A stretch of 7,305 nucleotides of DNA from Clostridia bacterium (GTDB taxonomy: Bacteria; Bacillota_A; Clostridia; Oscillospirales; CAG-272). Under the pieces are notes generated by a model. That model did no database searches, was not told the DNA's origin, and worked only from the letters and a program-made list of their open reading frames with translations. Position numbers and translations under genes: made by a program. The stretch spans positions 1-7,305 of the forward strand of contig JAGBGV010000290.1 in NCBI GenBank assembly GCA_017935805.1, read 5' to 3'. Of the stretch, positions 5,429-7,305 are shown piece after piece. Each line of letters opens with the position of its first letter. Position 1 is the first letter of the stretch.

Positions 5429-5851
5429 ATGGTTATAGTTGGAATTGATTTCGGAGACGCGAGAACAGGAATCGCAGTTTGCGACAAATATGAAATGATG
5501 GCATCTGAGGCGGGATGCGTTGCGGCGGACTCATACAAGAAGGCGCTGGCGGCAGTTGGTGCAAGAGTTAAGGAGCTGGGGGCTGAGCTTATCGTGGTTG
5601 GCAACCCCATCAACATGGACGGAAGTGCCGGTTGGAGAAGCGATAAGTGCAAGGCATTCGCAAGGGAGCTTTCTGAGCTGACAGGTATCCCCTCGGAAAT
5701 GTACGACGAGCGGCTTACCACGGTGTCGGCACACAAGATTCTCAGCGACAACAATGTTCGCGGAAAGAAGCGCAAGGCAACGGTGGATGCTCTGTCTGCC
5801 CGCCTTATCCTTGAGGATTATCTGCGGCTGAAGAAGAATTTGCAAAAATAA
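5429..5851 (+). CDS. ruvX: RuvX/YqgF family RNase H-like nuclease
   Basis: The product is 140 residues, the normal length for this family. It carries GIDFGDARTGIAV (5-17) with catalytic Asp7, VVGNP (56-60), YDERLTT (92-98) with Glu94, and VDALSARLILEDYL (119-132) with Asp120, which together form the RNase H-fold acidic site. Members are linked to 16S rRNA 5'-end maturation and were also named putative Holliday junction resolvases. The ribosome binding site AAGGA (5416-5420) overlaps the rbsK stop codon and lies 8 bp before the ATG, so translation is probably coupled to rbsK. In many Firmicutes yqgF instead follows alaS and yrzL; pairing with rbsK is less usual in my experience. A bidirectional terminator follows directly. 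Confidence 0.95.
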   Translation: MVIVGIDFGDARTGIAVCDKYEMMASEAGCVAADSYKKALAAVGARVKELGAELIVVGNPINMDGSAGWRSDKCKAFARELSELTGIPSEMYDERLTTVSAHKILSDNNVRGKKRKATVDALSARLILEDYLRLKKNLQK

Positions 5852-5880
5852 AAGAGACCCATAACGGGTCTTTCTTGTTT
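5851..5880. terminator. Bidirectional terminator after ruvX
   Basis: AGACCC (5855-5860, read with the G at 5856) pairs with GGGTCT (5866-5871) around ATAAC. A T-rich tail (5871-5880) follows on the plus strand, and on the minus strand the A-rich bases back to 5843 give a U tract. It serves ruvX and the convergent membrane protein gene. The arm and loop together read CCCATAA, the same heptamer variant as at 1971-1984. Confidence 0.85.
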
Positions 5881-5892
5881 GAAAACTGACAA

Positions 5893-5902
5893 CTCATAAC
5901 TC
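5893..5902. repeat. Heptamer repeat, left copy beside palindromic insert
   Basis: CTCATAACTC here is identical to 5963-5972. The two copies flank a 60-bp palindromic segment. Confidence 0.75.
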
Positions 5903-5962
5903 GGTTGCACAGGGTAGGATCAGCCGAAGCTGTTGTTTTTGTACTCGGGATATCCTACCCGG
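5903..5962. repeat. 60-bp palindromic element between direct repeats
   Basis: GGGTAGGAT (5912-5920) and ATCCTACCC (5952-5960) are perfect 9-bp inverted repeats. Directly inside the left arm is a hairpin CAGC-CGAA-GCTG (5921-5932), and a T-rich loop follows. It has no coding capacity. The size, the inverted arms and the flanking 10-bp direct repeats suggest a small non-autonomous mobile element or REP-like repeat, though the flanks may merely be units of an older heptamer array. On the minus strand it lies downstream of the membrane protein stop. Confidence 0.6.
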
Positions 5963-5977
5963 CTCATAACTCATAAC
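5963..5977. repeat. Heptamer repeat, right copy overlapping a stop codon
   Basis: Two CTCATAA units and a trailing C are present. The TGA stop of the minus-strand membrane protein gene (5973-5971) lies inside the repeat. Confidence 0.8.
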
Positions 5978-6369
5978 TTAATAAATCCGTGTCCTGTCAG
6001 GTCTGCGATGACTACTACAGCTAAGAACACAAGTGCCAGCAGGACTGCGGTGAGGAGTATTCCCCGGGCGTAGTTCTTCAGGTTGGTGCGCTGTGTTCCT
6101 CCCCCGGCCCACAAGAACAGCAGTATCAGGTTCAGCGGTGTTATCAGCATGGCAAGGTTCACCCATATCCACCCTGCGGTGGTGAGGGGTGAGTTGTCTC
6201 CGCTTATGTATGAGGATATCTCCCCGAGGTAATCTGCGCATCTTTCGCAAGGAGATGTGGCGGTGTTCTCCCACTCCGTGGGGCTTGTCTCCGCGGCCTC
6301 CTCCTGCTCCTCTATCTGTATTGTTGCCTCTTCCTCGCTCGGTATCAGCGTCATCTGCTCCTGTTCCAT
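5971..6369 (-). CDS. Small membrane protein with acidic N-terminus and two TM helices, unknown function
   Basis: The product is 132 residues. ATG 6369-6367 has AGGAG (6380-6376) 6 bp upstream. Residues 1-35 are Glu-rich and likely disordered. A CERC pair (Cys41, Cys44) follows; with only two Cys it cannot be a full zinc ribbon unless it pairs with another chain. Two hydrophobic helices span about 67-88 and 103-123, joined by a short polar loop, WAGGGTQRTNLKNYAR. The pattern of helix, W-x-GGGT, a Lys/Asn/Tyr/Ala/Arg loop and a second helix resembles small two-helix membrane proteins I have seen in Firmicutes. I do not recognise a named family or function. It is monocistronic and convergent with ruvX. 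The upstream minus-strand region has only AT-rich -10-like words and no clear -35 box. Its last codons run into a heptamer repeat. Confidence 0.75.
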   Translation of the reverse strand: MEQEQMTLIPSEEEATIQIEEQEEAAETSPTEWENTATSPCERCADYLGEISSYISGDNSPLTTAGWIWVNLAMLITPLNLILLFLWAGGGTQRTNLKNYARGILLTAVLLALVFLAVVVIADLTGHGFIKL

Positions 6370-6457
6370 GGTGCGCTCCTTTTTTATTCCGATTTATACT
6401 AAAATATATGCAGTCTGCACGGGGAATATTACGCTGACCGAGAGGAAATATGGGCTA

Positions 6458-6486
6458 TTGATTTTCCCCTCGTCCGGTGGTATAAT
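6458..6486 (+). promoter_or_regulatory. Sigma-A promoter of the RluA-family gene
   Basis: TTGATT (6458-6463) and TATAAT (6481-6486) are 17 bp apart. The predicted start near 6493 leaves a leader of about 22 nt containing the ribosome binding site. Confidence 0.88.
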
Positions 6487-6514
6487 TTAGTCAAGAAAAA
6501 CAGAGGAGAGACTT

Positions 6515-7153
6515 ATGGTTGAGATAATTCACAGGGAAAAGGATCTTGTGGTGGTGAACAAGCCATACGGTTGGCTGTCGGAGAGGCACGCGTCGGAGAA
6601 GAACGTTCCCGAGTGGTTGGCAGATGAGCTTGGTGTTGCTCCCGAGCAGATATACACCGTGCATAGACTTGACCGAACAACTGCGGGACTGATGGTATAT
6701 GCCTTGACAAAGCGTGGGGCGGCGGAGCTTTCACGCAGTATAACTGACGGCACGCTCAAGAAAAACTACACGGCGTTTATCACGGCAGACGAGAGCTTGC
6801 CACGGTCAGGTGATATGGTGGACTATCTCTATTTTGACCGCAGGCGTGACAAATCCTTTGTTGTAAAAGGGGATCGCAAGGGAGCGAAGGAGGCTCGGCT
6901 TACATATGAGCTGATGGACCGATTCACCTACAAGGAAAAGGAGATCACTGCGGCTCGGGTGTGCCTTGAAACCGGTCGCACTCACCAGATCCGTGTGCAG
7001 TTTGCCTCGCGCAAGTCACCTCTTGTGGGAGACGGCAAGTACGGCAGTCGGGTGAACTACAAGGGTGCGTCTCTCGTTTCCACGGAGCTCTGTTTCCCGT
7101 GGGGAGACGGGGTTTTGCACTTCGCCATTGATGCTAAGTTTAATATACAATAA
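6515..7153 (+). CDS. RluA-family RNA pseudouridine synthase
   Basis: The product is 212 residues. ATG 6515 has AGGAG (6504-6508) 6 bp upstream. Enzymes of this family isomerise uridine to pseudouridine in 23S rRNA or tRNA. Motifs appear in the expected order: VNKPYGWL (14-21), HRLDRTTAGL (50-59) with catalytic Asp53, LKKNYTAFI (about 81-89), and GRTHQIRVQFASRKSPLVGD (about 153-172). There is no N-terminal S4 RNA-binding domain, and the protein is shorter than RluC or RluD, so it is a catalytic-domain-only member like several Firmicutes paralogues. The precise RNA site cannot be told from sequence, so no symbol is given. It is transcribed alone from its own promoter. Confidence 0.93.
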   Translation: MVEIIHREKDLVVVNKPYGWLSERHASEKNVPEWLADELGVAPEQIYTVHRLDRTTAGLMVYALTKRGAAELSRSITDGTLKKNYTAFITADESLPRSGDMVDYLYFDRRRDKSFVVKGDRKGAKEARLTYELMDRFTYKEKEITAARVCLETGRTHQIRVQFASRKSPLVGDGKYGSRVNYKGASLVSTELCFPWGDGVLHFAIDAKFNIQ

Positions 7154-7179
7154 AAAAGACCCCAAAACGGGTGTCTTCC
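7154..7179 (+). terminator. Weak terminator-like hairpin after the RluA-family gene
   Basis: AAGACCCC (7156-7163) pairs with GGGTGTCTT (7169-7177) with one bulged T, around a CAAAA-containing loop. It is followed by CCATAAAG instead of a T tract, so termination may be poor on the plus strand. On the minus strand the A run 7152-7157 would provide a U tract. Confidence 0.5.
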
Positions 7180-7185
7180 ATAAAG

Positions 7186-7237
7186 CAGGTTTTACCTGAC
7201 GCAACCTTGTAGGGCGGTGGCTTGCTGCCGCCGTTGC
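7186..7237. repeat. Palindromic repeats downstream of the RluA-family gene
   Basis: CAGGT/ACCTG pairs perfectly around TTT (7186-7198). It is followed by GGCGG (7213-7217)/CCGCC (7228-7232), with outer arms GCAAC (7201-7205) and GTTGC (7233-7237). The second block looks like a common interspersed GC-rich repeat. No ORF of note is present. Confidence 0.5.
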
Positions 7238-7261
7238 ATATAATATAAAATTAATAAATAT

Positions 7262-7285
7262 CCACCCGCATAGCGGGTGGTTTTT
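7262..7285 (+). terminator. Strong intrinsic terminator near the right edge
   Basis: CCACCCGC (7262-7269) pairs perfectly with GCGGGTGG (7273-7280) around ATA, followed by five T (7281-7285). It lies 108 bp beyond the stop of the RluA-family gene and could be its effective terminator or end a short transcript from the gap. Confidence 0.85.
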
Positions 7286-7292
7286 CATTTTC

Positions 7293-7303
7293 GGGCATAG
7301 CCC
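7293..7303. repeat. Short hairpin at the window edge
   Basis: GGGC-ATA-GCCC forms a four-pair hairpin with the same ATA loop as the terminator before it. It may be the start of a larger repeat cut by the window. Confidence 0.3.
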
Positions 7304-7305
7304 TA

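Noticed and set aside
5197..5775. Antisense 192-residue ORF across rbsK and ruvX
   Set aside because: It lies wholly opposite two well-supported genes, is rich in Pro, Arg and His as shadow frames often are, and lacks a start signal.
6391..6431. Promoter for the minus-strand membrane protein
   Set aside because: TATAAA and TATATT words exist upstream, but no acceptable -35 box lies 16 to 18 bp away, so I did not list it as a feature.

Overview
The window looks like chromosomal DNA from a gut-type member of the Clostridia, most likely Oscillospiraceae/Ruminococcaceae. This rests on strong AGGAGG-type ribosome binding sites, near-consensus sigma-A promoters with 17-bp spacers, an oxygen-sensitive NrdG activase, LuxS and PnuC of Firmicutes type, and short GC-rich palindromic repeats of a kind I associate with that group. 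The taxonomic call is an inference from style and protein similarity, not from a marker gene.

Layout from left to right: the 3' end of a KdgK sugar-acid kinase with a terminator; a promoter and a secreted lipoprotein of unknown function; a heptamer repeat and a terminator shared with the convergent luxS; pnuC on the minus strand behind a leader that folds like a transcription attenuator; nrdG on the plus strand, divergent from pnuC; a 372-bp non-coding stretch packed with hairpins; rbsK and ruvX, tightly coupled; a shared terminator; a 60-bp palindromic insert between heptamer repeats; a small minus-strand membrane protein; and an RluA-family pseudouridine synthase, followed by a weak and then a strong terminator.

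Most genes are housekeeping functions and do not form one pathway. KdgK and RbsK serve sugar catabolism. NrdG serves anaerobic dNTP synthesis. PnuC imports nicotinamide riboside or a related compound. LuxS recycles S-ribosylhomocysteine. RuvX and the RluA protein act on RNA or nucleic acid processing.

The parts worth a second look are non-coding. The pnuC 5' leader has two hairpins ahead of a terminator, and the second hairpin and the terminator are mutually exclusive; this is a candidate riboswitch that I could not match to a known class. The nrdG-rbsK gap holds a stretch with an H-type pseudoknot arrangement that resembles a structured RNA or a transposon end, followed by several palindromic repeats. 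A 7-bp repeat (CTCATAA) recurs at gene ends. No CRISPR array, tRNA, rRNA, intact insertion sequence or phage gene is visible.
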